Source of the DNA: Ianthella basta | Lineage: Eukaryota > Porifera > Demospongiae > Verongiida > Ianthellidae | Reading direction: 5' to 3' | NCBI GenBank assembly: GCA_964019415.1 | Contig: OZ025875.1 | Location: 62,001-126,000, forward strand | Length of the DNA stretch: 64,000 nt | In this document: positions 1 through 13,114 of the stretch, piece by piece | How positions within the stretch are numbered: the first letter of the stretch is position 1 | How the letters are laid out: the number at the start of each line of letters is the position of its first letter | Program-made: the position numbers and the translations under genes | The notes under the pieces: model-generated | Seen by the model: the letters and a program-made list of their open reading frames with translations, nothing else | Database searches by the model: none | Told to the model about the DNA's origin: nothing

Positions 1-3000
1 ACCTTGGCATATCTTGCCAAATCTTGCCTAATCTTACCTTGTCATATCTTGCCAAATCTTGCCGAATCTCACCTTGTCATAACTTGCCAAATCTTGCCAA
101 ATCTTACCTTGTCATATCTTGCCTAATCTTGTCAAATCTTACCTTGTCATATCTTGCCAAATCTTGCCAAATCTTACCTTGTCATATCTTGCCTAATCTT
201 GTCAAATCTTACCTTGTCATATCTTGCCAAATCTTGCCTGATCTTACCTTGTCATATCTTGCCAAATCTTGCCAAATCTTACCATGTCATACTTTGCCAA
301 ATCTTGCCAAATCTTACTTTTTCATATCTTGTCAAATCTTGCTTAATCTTACCTTGTCATATCTTGCCAAATCTTGCCAAATCTTACTTTGTCATATCTC
401 GCCAAATCTTGCCAAATCTTGCCAAATCTTACCTTGTCATATCTTTCCTACTCTTTCCAAATCTTACCTTCATATCTTACCAAGTTTTTCCTAAACTTAC
501 CTTGTCATATCTTGCCAAATCTTACCATGTAATTTCTTGCAAAATCTTGCCTAATCTTACTTTTTCATATCTTGCCAAATCTTGCTTAATCTTACCTTCT
601 CATATCAACCCAAATCTTGCCAAATCTTACCTTGTCATATCTTGCCAAATCTTGCCAAATCTTATCTTGTCATATCTTACCAAATCTTGCTTAATCTTAC
701 TTTGTCATATTTGCCAAATCTTTCCAAATCTTATTTTGTCATATCTTGCCAAATCTTGCCAAATATTACCTTGTCATATCTTGCCAAATCTTGCCAAATC
801 TTACCTTGGCATATCTTACCAAATCTTGCCTAATCTTACCTTGTCATATCTTGCCAAATCTTGCCAAATCTTACCTTGTCATATCTTGCCAAATCTTGCC
901 AAGTCTTACCATGTAATATCTTGCCAAATCTTACCTAATCTTACTTTTTCATATCTTGCCAAATCTTGCTTAATCTTACCTTGTCATATCTTGCCAAATC
1001 TTGCCAAATCTTACCATGTCATATCTTGCCAAATCTTGCCAAATCTTACCTTGTCATATCTTACCAAATCTTGCTTAATCTTACCTTGTCATATGTTGCC
1101 AAATCTTGCCAAATCTTATCTTGTCATATCTTGCCAAATCTTGCCATATATTACCTTGTCATATCTTGCCAAATCTTGCCAAATCATACCTTGGCATATC
1201 TTACCAAATCTTGCCTAATCTTACCTTGTCATATCTTGCCTAATCTTACCAAATCATACCTTGTCATATCTTGCCAAATCTTGCCGAATCTTACCTTGTC
1301 ATATCTTGCCAAATCTTCCCAAATCTTACCATGTCATATCTTGCCAAATCTTGCCAAATCTTACCTTGTCATATCTTACCAAATCTTGCTTAATCTTACC
1401 TTGTCATATGTTGCCAAATCTTGCCAAATCTTATCTTGTCATATCTTGCCAAATCTTGCCATATACTACCTTGTCATATCTTGCCAAATCTTGCCAAATC
1501 ATACCTTGGCATATCTTACCAAATCTTGCCTAATCTTACCTTGTCATATCTTGCCTAATCTTACCAAATCTTACCTTGTCATATCTTGCCAAATCTTGCC
1601 GAATCTTACCTTGTCATATCTTGCCAAATCTTCCCAAATCTTACCTTGTCATATCTTGCTTAAACTTGCCAAATCTTACCTCGTCTTATCGTGCCAAAGC
1701 TTGCCTGATCTTACCATGTCATATCTTGCCAAATCTTGCCAAGCCTTACCTTTAAGTTGTCATATTTTGCCAAATCTTGCCTATTCTTACTTTTTCATAT
1801 CTTGCCAAATCTTGACTAATCTTACCTTGTCCTATCTTGCCAAATCATGCCAAATCTTACTTTGTCATATCTCGCCAAATCTTGCCAAATCTTAAATTTT
1901 CATATCTTGCAAAATCATGCCTAATCTTACCTTGTCATATCTCGCCAAATCTTGCCAAATCTTACCTTGTCATATCTTACCAAATCTTGCCAAATCTTAC
2001 TATGTCATATTTTGCCAAATCTTGCCTAATCTTACTTTTTCATATCTTGCCAAATCTTGCTTAATCTTACCTTGTCATATCTTGCCAAATCTTGCCTAAT
2101 CTTACCTTGTCATATCTTGCCAAATCTTTCCAATTATTACCTTGTCATATCTTACCAAATCTTGCTTTTAATCTTTCCTTCATATCTTGCCAAATCTTGC
2201 CAAATCTTACCAAATATTACCTTGTCATATCTTGCCTTCTTGCCAAATCTTACCTTCTCATATCTTGCCAAATCTTGCCTGATCTTACCTTGTCATATCT
2301 TGCCAAATCTTGCCAAGTCTTACCTTTAACTTATCATATCTTGCTAAATCTTGCCTAATCTTACTTTTTCAATCTTGCCAAATCTTGCTTAATCTTACCT
2401 TTGTCATATCTTGCCAAATCTTACCAAATCTTACTTTGTCATATCTCGCCAAATCTTGTAAAATCTTGCCAAATCTTATCTTATCATATCTTGCCTACTC
2501 TTGTCAAATCTTACCTTCATATCTTACCAATTCTTGCCTAAACTTACCTTGTCATATCTTACTTAATCTTGCTTAATCTTACCTTGTCATATCTTGCCAA
2601 ATCTTGCCAAATATTACCTTGTCATATCTTGCCAAATCTTGCCTAATCTTCCCTTGTCATATCTTGCCTAATCTTGCCAAATCTTGTCATATCTTGCCAA
2701 ATCTTGCCAAATCTTACCATGTAATCTCTTGCCAAATCTTGCCTAATCTTACTTTTTCATATCTTGCCAAATCTTGCCAAATCTTGCCAAATCTTACTTT
2801 GTCATATCTTGCCTACTCTTGCCAAATCTTACCTTCATATCTTACCAAATTTTACCTAAACTTACCTTGTCATATCTTGCCTAGACTTGCTTAATCTTAC
2901 CTTGTCATTTCTTGCCAAATCTTACCAAATATTACCTTGTCATATCTTGCCAAATCTTGCCTAATCTTACATTGTCATATCTTGCCAAATCTTGCCAAAT

Positions 3001-3170
3001 CTTACCTTGTCATATCTTGCCAAATCTTGCCAAATCTTACCATGTAATTTCTTGCCAAATCTTGCCTAATCTTACTTTTTCATATCTTGCCAAATCTTGC
3101 TTAATCTTACCTTGTCATATCTTGCTAAATCTTGCCAAATCTTACCTTGTCATATCTTGCCAAATCTTGC
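1..3170 (+). repeat. 5,030-bp-spaced segmental duplication, copy A
   Basis: Block of 35-bp units whose private variants recur in the same order 5,030 bp to the right. Shared landmarks include the gccgaatctc unit near 62, the atatgttgcc units at 1,091 and 1,406, and the short accttcatatc units near 470. The left edge is cut by the window, so the true copy may be longer. Similarity fades near 3,170, where copy B takes on middle-domain variants. Confidence 0.85.
1011..1640 (+). repeat. 315-bp (nine-unit) tandem higher-order repeat, two copies
   Basis: Nine consecutive 35-bp units (315 bp) occur twice head to tail, at 1,011-1,325 and 1,326-1,640. Each has the same series of private variants: catgtcat, atatgttgcc, ttatcttg, ttgccatata and a cccaaatc unit. 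The pair recurs at 6,041-6,670 inside the 5-kb duplicate, and a single diverged copy lies near 3,142-3,456. The 315-bp step therefore came before the 5-kb duplication. Confidence 0.85.
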
Positions 3171-5030
3171 CAAATCTTACCTTGTCATATCTTACCAAAT
3201 CTTGCTTAATCTTACCTTGTCATATGTTGCCAAATCTTGCCAAATCTTATCTTGTCATATCTTGCCAAATCTTGCCATATATTACCTTGTCATATCTTGC
3301 CAAATCTTGCCAAATCATACCTTGGCATATCCTACCAAATCTTGCCTAATCTTACCTTGTCATATCTTGCCTAATCTTACCAAATCTTACCTTGTCATAT
3401 CTTGCCAAATCTTGCCGAATCTTACCTTGTCATATCTTGCCAAATCTTCCCAAATCTTACCTTGTCATATCTTGCCTAAACTTGCCAAATCTTACCTTGT
3501 ATTATCTTGCCAAAGCTTGCCTGATCTTACCATGTCATATCTTGCCAAATCTTGCCAAGCATTACCTTTAAGTTGTCATATTTTGCCAAATCTTGCCTAT
3601 TCTTACTTTTTCATATCTTGCCAAATCTTGACTAATCTTACCTTGTCCTATCTTGCCAAATCATGCCAAATCTTACCTTGTCATATCTCGCCAAATCTTG
3701 CCAAATCTTAAATTTTCATATCTTGCAAAATCATGCCTAATCTTGCCTTGTCATATCTCGCCAAATCTTGCCAAATCTTACCTTGTCATATCTTACCAAA
3801 TCTTGCCAAATCTTACCATGTCATATTTAGCCAAATCTTGCCTAATCTTACTTTTTCATATCTTGCCAAATCTTGCTTAATCTTACCTTGTCATATCTTG
3901 CCAAATCTTGCCTAATCTTACCTTGTCATATCTTGCCAAATCTTGCCTAATCTTACTTTTTCATATCTTGTCAAATCTTGCTTAATCTTACCTTGTCATA
4001 TCTTGCCAAATCTTGCCAAATCTTACTTTGTCATATCTCGCCAAATCTTGCCAAATCTTGCCAAATCTTACCTTGTCATATCTTGCCAAATCTTGCTTAA
4101 TCTTACCTTGTCATAACTTGCCAAATCTTGCCAAATCTTACTTTGTCATATCTCGCCAAATCTTGCTTAATCTTGCCAAAACTTACCATGTCATATCTTG
4201 CCTGCTCTTGCCAAATCTTACCTTCATATCTTACCAAATTTTGCCTACACTTACCTTGTCATAGCTTGCCTAATCTTGCTTAATCTTACCTTGTAATATC
4301 TTGCCAAATCTTACAAAATATTACCTTGTCATATCTTGCCAAATCTTGCCTAATCTTACCTTGTCATATCTTGCCAAATTCTGCCAAATCTTATCTTGTC
4401 ATATATTGCCAAATCTTGCCAAATCTTACCTTATAATATCTTGCCAAATCTTGCCTAATCTTACTTTTTCATATCTTGCCAAATCTTGCATAATCTTACC
4501 TTGGCATATGTTGCCAAATCTTGCCAAATCTTACTTTGTCATATCTCGTCAAATCTTGCCAAATCTTGCCAAATCTTACCTTGTCATATCTTGCCTACTC
4601 TTGCCAAATCTTACCTTCACATCTTACCAAATTTTGCCTAAACTTACCTTGTCATAGCTTGCCTAATCTTGCTTAATCTTACCTTGTCATATCGTGCCAA
4701 ATCTTACCAAATATTACCTTGTCATATCTTGCCAAATCTTGCCAAATCTTACCTTGTCATATCTTGCCAAATCTTGCCAAATCTTACCATGTAATATCTT
4801 GCCAAATCTTGCCTAATCTTACTTTTTCATATCTTGCCAAATCTTGCATAATCTTACTATGTCATATCTTGCCAAATCTTGCCTAATCTTACCTTGTCAT
4901 ATCTTACCAAATCTTGCTTAATCTTACCTTGTCATATCTTGCCAAATCTTGCCAAATCTTATCTTGTCATATCTTGCCAAATCTTGCCAAATATTACCTT
5001 GTCTTATCTTGCCAAATCTTGCCAAATCTT

Positions 5031-8000
5031 ACCTTGGCATATCTTGCCAAATCTTGCCTAATCTTACCTTGTCATATCTTGCCAAATCTTGCCGAATCTC
5101 ACCTTGTCATAACTTGCCAAATCTTGCCAAATCTTACCTTGTCATATCTTGCCTAATCTTGTCAAATCTTACCGTGTCATATCTTGCCAAATCTTGCCAA
5201 ATCTTACCTTGTCATATCTTGCCTAATCTTGTCAAATCTTACCTTGTCATATCTTGCCAAATCTTGCCTGATCTTACCTTGTCATATCTTGCCAAATCTT
5301 GCCAAATCTTACCATGTCATACTTTGCCAAATCTTGCCAAATCTTACTTTTTCATATCTTGTCAAATCTTGCTTAATCTTACCTTGTCATATCTTGCCAA
5401 ATCTTGCCAAATCTTACTTTGTCATATCTCGCCAAATCTTGCCAAATCTTGCCAAATCTTACCTTGTCATATCTTTCCTACTCTTTCCAAATCTTACCTT
5501 CATATCTTACCAAGTTTTTCCTAAACTTACCTTGTCATATCTTGCCAAATCTTACCATGTAATTTCTTGCAAAATCTTGCCTAATCTTACTTTTTCATAT
5601 CTTGCCAAATCTTGCTTAATCTTACCTTCTCATATCAAGCCAAATCTTGCCAAATCTTACCTTGTCATATCTTGCCAAATCTTGCCAAATCTTATCTTGT
5701 CATATCTTACCAAATCTTGCTTAATCTTACTTTGTCATATTTGCCAAATCTTTCCAAATCTTATTTTGTCATATCTTGCCAAATCTTGCCAAATATTACC
5801 TTGTCATATCTTGCCAAATCTTGCCAAATCTTACCTTGGCATATCTTACCAAATCTTGCCTAATCTTACCTTGTCATATCTTGCCAAATCTTGCCAAATC
5901 ATACCTTGTCATATCTTGCCAAATCTTGCCAAGTCTTACCATGTAATATCTTGCCAAATCTTACCTAATCTTACTTTTTCATATCTTGCCAAATCTTGCT
6001 TAATCTTACCTTGTCATATCTTGCCAAATCTTGCCAAATCTTACCATGTCATATCTTGCCAAATCTTGCCAAATCTTACCTTGTCATATCTTACCAAATC
6101 TTGCTTAATCTTACCTTGTCATATGTTGCCAAATCTTGCCAAATCTTATCTTGTCATATCTTGCCAAATCTTGCCATATATTACCTTGTCATATCTTGCC
6201 AAATCTTGCCAAATCATACCTTGGCATATCTTACCAAATCTTGCCTAATCTTACCTTGTCATATCTTGCCTAATCTTACCAAATCATACCTTGTCATATC
6301 TTGCCAAATCTTGCCGAATCTTACCTTGTCATATCTTGCCAAATCTTCCCAAATCTTACCATGTCATATCTTGCCAAATCTTGCCAAATCTTACCTTGTC
6401 ATATCTTACCAAATCTTGCTTAATCTTACCTTGTCATATGTTGCCAAATCTTGCCAAATCTTATCTTGTCATATCTTGCCAAATCTTGCCATATACTACC
6501 TTGTCATATCTTGCCAAATCTTGCCAAATCATACCTTGGCATATCTTACCAAATCTTGCCTAATCTTACCTTGTCATATCTTGCCTAATCTTACCAAATC
6601 TTACCTTGTCATATCTTGCCAAATCTTGCCGAATCTTACCTTGTCATATCTTGCCAAATCTTCCCAAATCTTACCTTGTCATATCTTGCTTAAACTTGCC
6701 AAATCTTACCTTGTCTTATCTTGCCAAAGCTTGCCTGATCTTACCATGTCATATCTTGCCAAATCTTGCCAAGCCTTACCTTTAAGTTGTCATATTTTGC
6801 CAAATCTTGCCTATTCTTACTTTTTCATATCTTGCCAAATCTTGACTAATCTTACCTTGTCCTATCTTGCCAAATCATGCCAAATCTTACTTTGTCATAT
6901 CTCGCCAAATCTTGCCAAATCTTAAATTTTCATATCTTGCAAAATCATGCCTAATCTTACCTTGTCATATCTCGCCAAATCTTGCCAAATCTTACCTTGT
7001 CATATCTTACCAAATCTTGCCAAATCTTACTATGTCATATTTTACCAAATCTTGCCTAATCTTACTTTTTCATATCTTGCCAAATCTTGCTTAATCTTAC
7101 CTTGTCATATCTTGCCAAATCTTGCCTAATCTTACCTTGTCATATCTTGCCAAATCTTTCCAATTATTACCTTGTCATATCTTACCAAATCTTGCTTTTA
7201 ATCTTTCCTTCATATCTTGCCAAATCTTGCCAAATCTTACCAAATATTACCTTGTCATATCTTGCCTTCTTGCCAAATCTTACCTTCTCATATCTTGCCA
7301 AATCTTGCCTGATTTAACCTTGTCATATCTTGCCAAATCTTGCCAAGTCTTACCTTTAACTTATCATATCTTGCTAAATCTTGCCTAATCTTACTTTTTC
7401 ATATCTTGCCAAATCTTGCTTAATCTTACCTTTGTCATATCTTGCCAAATCTTACCAAATCTTACTTTGTCATATCTCGCCAAATCTTGTAAAATCTTGC
7501 CAAATCTTATCTTATCATATCTTGCCTACTCTTGTCAAATCTTACCTTCATATCTTACCAATTCTTGCCTAAACTTACCTTGTCATATCTTACTTAATCT
7601 TGCTTAATCTTACCTTGTCATATCTTGCCAAATCTTGCCAAATATTACCTTGTCAAATCTTGCCAAATCTTGCCTAATCTTACCTTGTCATATCTTGCCA
7701 AATCTTGCCTAATCTTCCCTTGTCATATCTTGCCTAATCTTGCCAAATCTTGTCATATCTTGCCAAATCTTGCCAAATCTTACCATGTAATATCTTGCCA
7801 AATCTTGCCTAATCTTACTTTTTCATATCTTGCCAAATCTTGCCAAATCTTGCCAAATCTTACTTTGTCATATCTTGCCTACTCTTGCCAAATCTTACCT
7901 TCATATCTTACCAAATTTTACCTAAACTTACCTTGTCATATCTTGCCTAGACTTGCTTAATCTTACCTTGTCATTTCTTGCCAAATCTTACCAAATATTA

Positions 8001-8236
8001 CCTTGTCATATCTTGCCAAATCTTGCCTAATCTTACATTGTCATATCTTGCCAAATCTTGCCAAATCTTACCTTGTCATATCTTGCCAAATCTTGCCAAA
8101 TCTTACCATGTAATTTCTTGCCAAATCTTGCCTAATCTTACTTTTTCATATCTTGCCAAATCTTGCTTAATCTTGCCTTGTCATATCTTGCTAAATCTTG
8201 CCAAATCTTACCTTGTCATATCTTGCCAAATCTTGC
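5031..8236 (+). repeat. 5,030-bp-spaced segmental duplication, copy B
   Basis: Second copy of the block at 1-3,170. Spacing is 5,030 bp through about 7,390 and about 5,066 bp afterwards, because copy B has one extra unit near 7,650-7,690 and a 1-bp length difference. Only scattered single-base differences are visible, for example accttg to accgtg near 5,173. Copy B ends where its pattern becomes that of the middle domain of the array. Confidence 0.85.
6041..6670 (+). repeat. 315-bp tandem higher-order repeat, duplicated pair
   Basis: Exact positional counterpart, 5,030 bp downstream, of the two-copy 315-bp repeat at 1,011-1,640, with the same atatgttgcc and ttgccatata marker units in the same order. 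Confidence 0.83.
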
Positions 8237-9375
8237 CAACTCTTACCTTGGCATATCTTACCAAATCTTGCCTAATCTTTCCTTGTCATATCTTGCCTAA
8301 TCTTGCCAAATCTTACTTTCAATTTGTCATATCTTGCCAAATCTTGCCGAATCTTACCTTGTCATATCTTGCCAAATCTTGCCAAATCTTACCTTGTCAT
8401 GTCTTGCCTAATCTTGCCAAATCTTACCTTGTCATATCTTGCCAAATCTTGCCTGATCTTACCATGTCATATCTTGACAAATCTTGCCAAGCCTTACCTT
8501 AAAGTTGTCATATCTGGCCAAATCTTGCCTATTCTTACTTTTTCATATCTTGCCAAATCTTAACTAATCTTACCTTGTCATATCTTGCCAAATCTTGCCT
8601 AATCTTACCTTGTCATATCTTGCCAAATCTTGCCAAATTTTACCTTGTCATATCTCGCCAAATCTTGCCAAATCTTACATTGTCATATCTTGCCAAATCT
8701 TGCCTAATCTTACCTTGTTGTATCTTGCCAAATCTTGCCAAATCTTACCTTGTCATATCTTGCCAAATCTTGCCAAATCTTACCATGTCATACTTTGCCA
8801 AATCTTGCCTAATCTTTCTTTTTCATATCTTGCCAAATCTTGCTTAATCTTACCTTGTCATATCTAGCCAAATCTTGGTTAATCTTACCTTGTCATATCT
8901 TACCAAATGTTTCCAATTCTTACCTTGTCATATCTTACCAAATCTTGCTTATAATCTTACCTTCATATCTTGCCAAATCTTGCCAAATCTTATCTTGTCA
9001 TATCTTGCCAAATCTTGCCAAATATTACCTTGTCATATCTTACCTAATCTTGCCAAATCTTACCTTGTCATATCTTGCCAAATCTTGCCTGATCTTACCT
9101 TGTCATATCTTGCCAAATCTTGCCAAGTCTTACTTTTTCATATCTTGCCAAATCTTGCTTAATCTTACCTTGTCATATCTTGCCAAATCTAGCCAAATCT
9201 TACCTTGTCATATCTTGCCAAATCTTGCCAACTCTTACCTTGGCATATCTTACCAAATCTTGCCCAATCTTACCTTGTCATATCTTGCCTAATCTTGCCA
9301 AATCTTACTTTCAATTTGTCATATCTTGCCAAATCTTGCCGAATCTTACCTTGTCATATCTTGCCAAATCTTGCC
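8100..9375 (+). repeat. 3,188-bp-spaced duplication, copy A
   Basis: About 1.27 kb of 35-bp units whose variants recur 3,188 bp to the right. Landmarks are the tttcaatttg unit at about 8,311, the cttaaagttg unit near 8,491, the atctagcc and aatcttggtt pair near 8,865, and the aatgtttcc unit near 8,907. It marks the start of the middle domain of the array. Confidence 0.8.
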
Positions 9376-11289
9376 AAATCTTACCTTGTCATATCTTGCC
9401 AAATCTTGCCTAATCTTACTTTTTCATATCTTGCCAAATCTTGCCTAATCTTACCTTGTCGTATCTTGCCAAATCTTGCCAAATCTTACCTTGTCATATC
9501 TAGCCAAATCTTGCTTAATCTTACCTTATCACATCTAGCCAAATCTTGGTAAGTCTTACCTTGTCATATCTTACCAAATCTTTCCAATTCTTACCTTGTC
9601 ATATCTTACCAAATCTTGCTTATAATCTTACCTTCATATCTTGCCAAATCTTGCCAAATCTTTTCTTGTCATATCTTGCCAAATCTTGCCAAATATTACC
9701 TTGTCATATCTTACCTAATCTTGCCAAATCTTACCTTGTCATATCTTGCCAAATCTTGCCTGATCTTACCTTGTCATATCTTGCCAAATCTTGCCAAGTC
9801 TTACCTTTAACTTATCATATCTTGCCAAATCTTGCCAAATCTTACTTTTTCATATCTTGCCAAATCTTGCTTAATCTTACCTTGTCATATCTTGCCAAAT
9901 CTTGCCAAATCTTACTTTGTCATATCTCGCCAAATCTTACTTAATCTTGCCAAATCTTACCTTGTCATATCTTGCCTACTCTTGCCAAATCTTACCTTCA
10001 TATCTTACCAAATTTTGCCTAAACCTACCTTGTCATAGCTTGCCTAATCTTGCTTAATCTTACCTTGTCATATCTTGCCAAATCTTACCAAATATTACCT
10101 TGTCATATCTTGCCAAATCTTACCAAATATTACCTTGTCATATCTTGCCACATCTTGCCTAATCTTACCTTGTCATATCTTGCCAAATCTTGCTTAATCT
10201 TACCTTGTCATATCTTACCAAATCTTACCATGTCATATCTTGCCTAATCTTGCCAAATCTTACCTTGTCATATCTTGCCAAATCTTGCCAAATCTTCCCA
10301 AATCTTACCTTGTCATATCTTGCCTACACTTGCCAAATCTTACCTTGTCTTATCTTGCCAAATCTTGCCTGATCTTACCATGTCATATCTTGCCAAATCT
10401 TGCCAAGCCTTACCTTTAAGTTGTCATATCTTGCCAAATCTTGCCTATTCTTACTTTTTCATATCTTGCCAAATCTTGACTAATCTTACCTTGTCATATC
10501 TTGCCAAATCTTGCCAAATCTTACCTTGTCATATCTCGCCAAATCTTGCCAAATCTTACATTGTCATATCTTGCCAAATCTTGCCTAATCTTACCTTGTC
10601 ATATCTTGCCAAATCTTGCCAAATCTTACCTTGTCATATCTTACCAAATCTTGCCAAATCTTACTATGTCATATTTTGCCAAATTTTGCCGAATCTTACT
10701 TTTTCATATCTTGCCAAATCTTGCTTAATCTTACCTTGTCATATATTGCCAAATCTTGCCAAATCTTACCTTGTCATATCTTGCCAAATCTTTCTAATTC
10801 TTACCTTGTCATATCTTACCAAATCTTGCTTTTAATCTTTCCTTCATATCTTGCCAAATCTTGCCAAATCTTACCAAATATTACCTTGTCATATCTTGCC
10901 TAATCTTGCCAAATCTTACCTTGGCATATCTTGCCAAATCTTGCCTGATCTTACCTTGTCATATCTTGCCAAATCTTGCCAAGTCTTACCTTTAACTTAT
11001 CATATCTTGCCAAATCTTGCCTATTCTTACTTTTTCATATCTTGCCAAATCTTGCTTAATCTTACCTTTGTCATATCTTGCCAAATCTTATCTTGTCATA
11101 TCTTGCCAAATCTTGCCAAATCTTACCTTCATATCTTACCAAATCTTACCTAAACTTACCTTGTCATATCTTACCTAATCTTGCTTAATCTTACCTTGTC
11201 ATATCTTGCCAAATCTTGCCTAATCTTACCTTGTCATATCTTGCCTAATCTTGCCAAATCTTGTCATATCTTGCCAAATCTAGCCAAAT

Positions 11290-12563
11290 CTTACCATGTA
11301 ATATCTTGCCAAATCTTGCCTAATCTTACTTTTTCATATCTTGCCAAATCATGCTTAATCTTACCTTGTCATATCTTGCTAAATCTTGCCAAATCTTACC
11401 TTGTCATATCTTGCCAAATCTTGCCAACTCTTACCTTGGCATATCTTACCAAATCTTGCCTAATCTTTCCTTGTCATATCTTGCCTAATCTTGCCAAATC
11501 TTACTTTCAATTTGTCATATCTTGCCAAATCTTGCCGAATCTTACCTTGTCATATCTTGCCAAATCTTGCCAAATCTTACCTTGTCATGTCTTGCCTAAT
11601 CTTGCCAAATCTTACCTTGTCATATCTTGCCAAATCTTGCCTGATCTTACCATGTCATATCTTGACAAATCTTGCCAAGCCTTACCTTAAAGTTGTCATA
11701 TCTGGCCAAATCTTGCCTATTCTTACTTTTTCATATCTTGCCAAATCTTAACTAATCTTACCTTGTCATATCTTGCCAAATCTTGCCTAATCTTACCTTG
11801 TCATATCTTGCCAAATCTTGCCAAATTTTATCTTGTCATATCTTGCCAAATCTTGCCAAATCTTACATTGTCATATCTTGCCAAATCTTGCCTAATCTTA
11901 TCTTGTCGTATCTTGCCAAATCTTGCTTAATCTTACCTTGTCATATCTTGCCAAATCTTGCCAAATCTTACCATGTCATACTTTGCCAAATCTTGCCTAA
12001 TCTTACTTTTTCATATCTTGCCAAATCTTGCTTAATCTTACCTTGTCATATCTAGCCAAATCTTGGTTAATCTTACCTTGTCATATCTTACCAAATGTTT
12101 CCAATTCTTACCTTGTCATATCTTACCAAATCTTGCTTATAATCTTACCTTCATATCTTGCCAAATCTTGCCAAATCTTATCTTGTCATATCTTGCCAAA
12201 TCTTGCCAAATATTACCTTGTCATATCTTACCTAATCTTGCCAAATCTTACCTTGTCATATCTTGCCAAATCTTGCCTGATCTTACCTTGTCATATCTTG
12301 CCAAATCTTGCCAAGTCTTACTTTTTCATATCTTGCCAAATCTTGCTTAATCTTACCTTGTCATATCTTGCCAAATCTAGCCAAATCTTACCTTATCATA
12401 TCTTGCCAAATCTTGCCAACTCTTACCTTGGCATATCTTACCAAATCTTGCCTAATCTTACCTTGTCATATCTTGCCTAATCTTGCCAAATCTTACATTC
12501 AATTTGTCATATCTTGCCAAATCTTGCCGAATCTTACCTTGTCATATCTTGCCAAATCTTGCC
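11290..12563 (+). repeat. 3,188-bp-spaced duplication, copy B
   Basis: Second copy of 8,100-9,375 with the same ordered marker units. One marker is altered: the tttcaatttg form appears here as attcaatttg near 12,494. Similarity ends where this copy goes to a cctaatcttacttttt unit and copy A does not. Confidence 0.8.
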
Positions 12564-13114
12564 TAATCTTACTTTTTCATATCTTGCCAAATCTTGCTTA
12601 ATCTTACCTTGTCATATCTTGCCTACTCTTGCCAAATCTTACCTTCATTTTCTACCAAATCTTGCCTAAACTTACCTTGTCATATCTTACCTAATCTTGC
12701 TTAATCTTACCTTGTCATATCTTGCCAAATCTTGCCAAATATTACCTTGTCATATCTTGCCAAATCTTGCCAAATATTACCTTGTCATATCTTGCCAAAT
12801 CTTGCCTAATCTTACCATGTCATATCTTGCCTAATCTTACCAAATCTTGTCATATCTTGCCAAATCTTGCCAAATCTTACCATGTAATATCTTGCCAAAT
12901 CTTGCCAAATCTTACTTTTTCATATCTTGCCAAATCTTGCTTAATCTTACCTTGTCATATCTTGCTAAATCTTGCCAAATCTTACCTTGTCATATCTTGC
13001 CAAATCTTGCCAACTCTTACCTTGGCATATCTTACCAAATCTTGCCTAATCTTTCCTTGTCATATCTTGCCTAATCTTGCCTAATCTTACTTTCAATTTG
13101 TCATATCTTACCAA

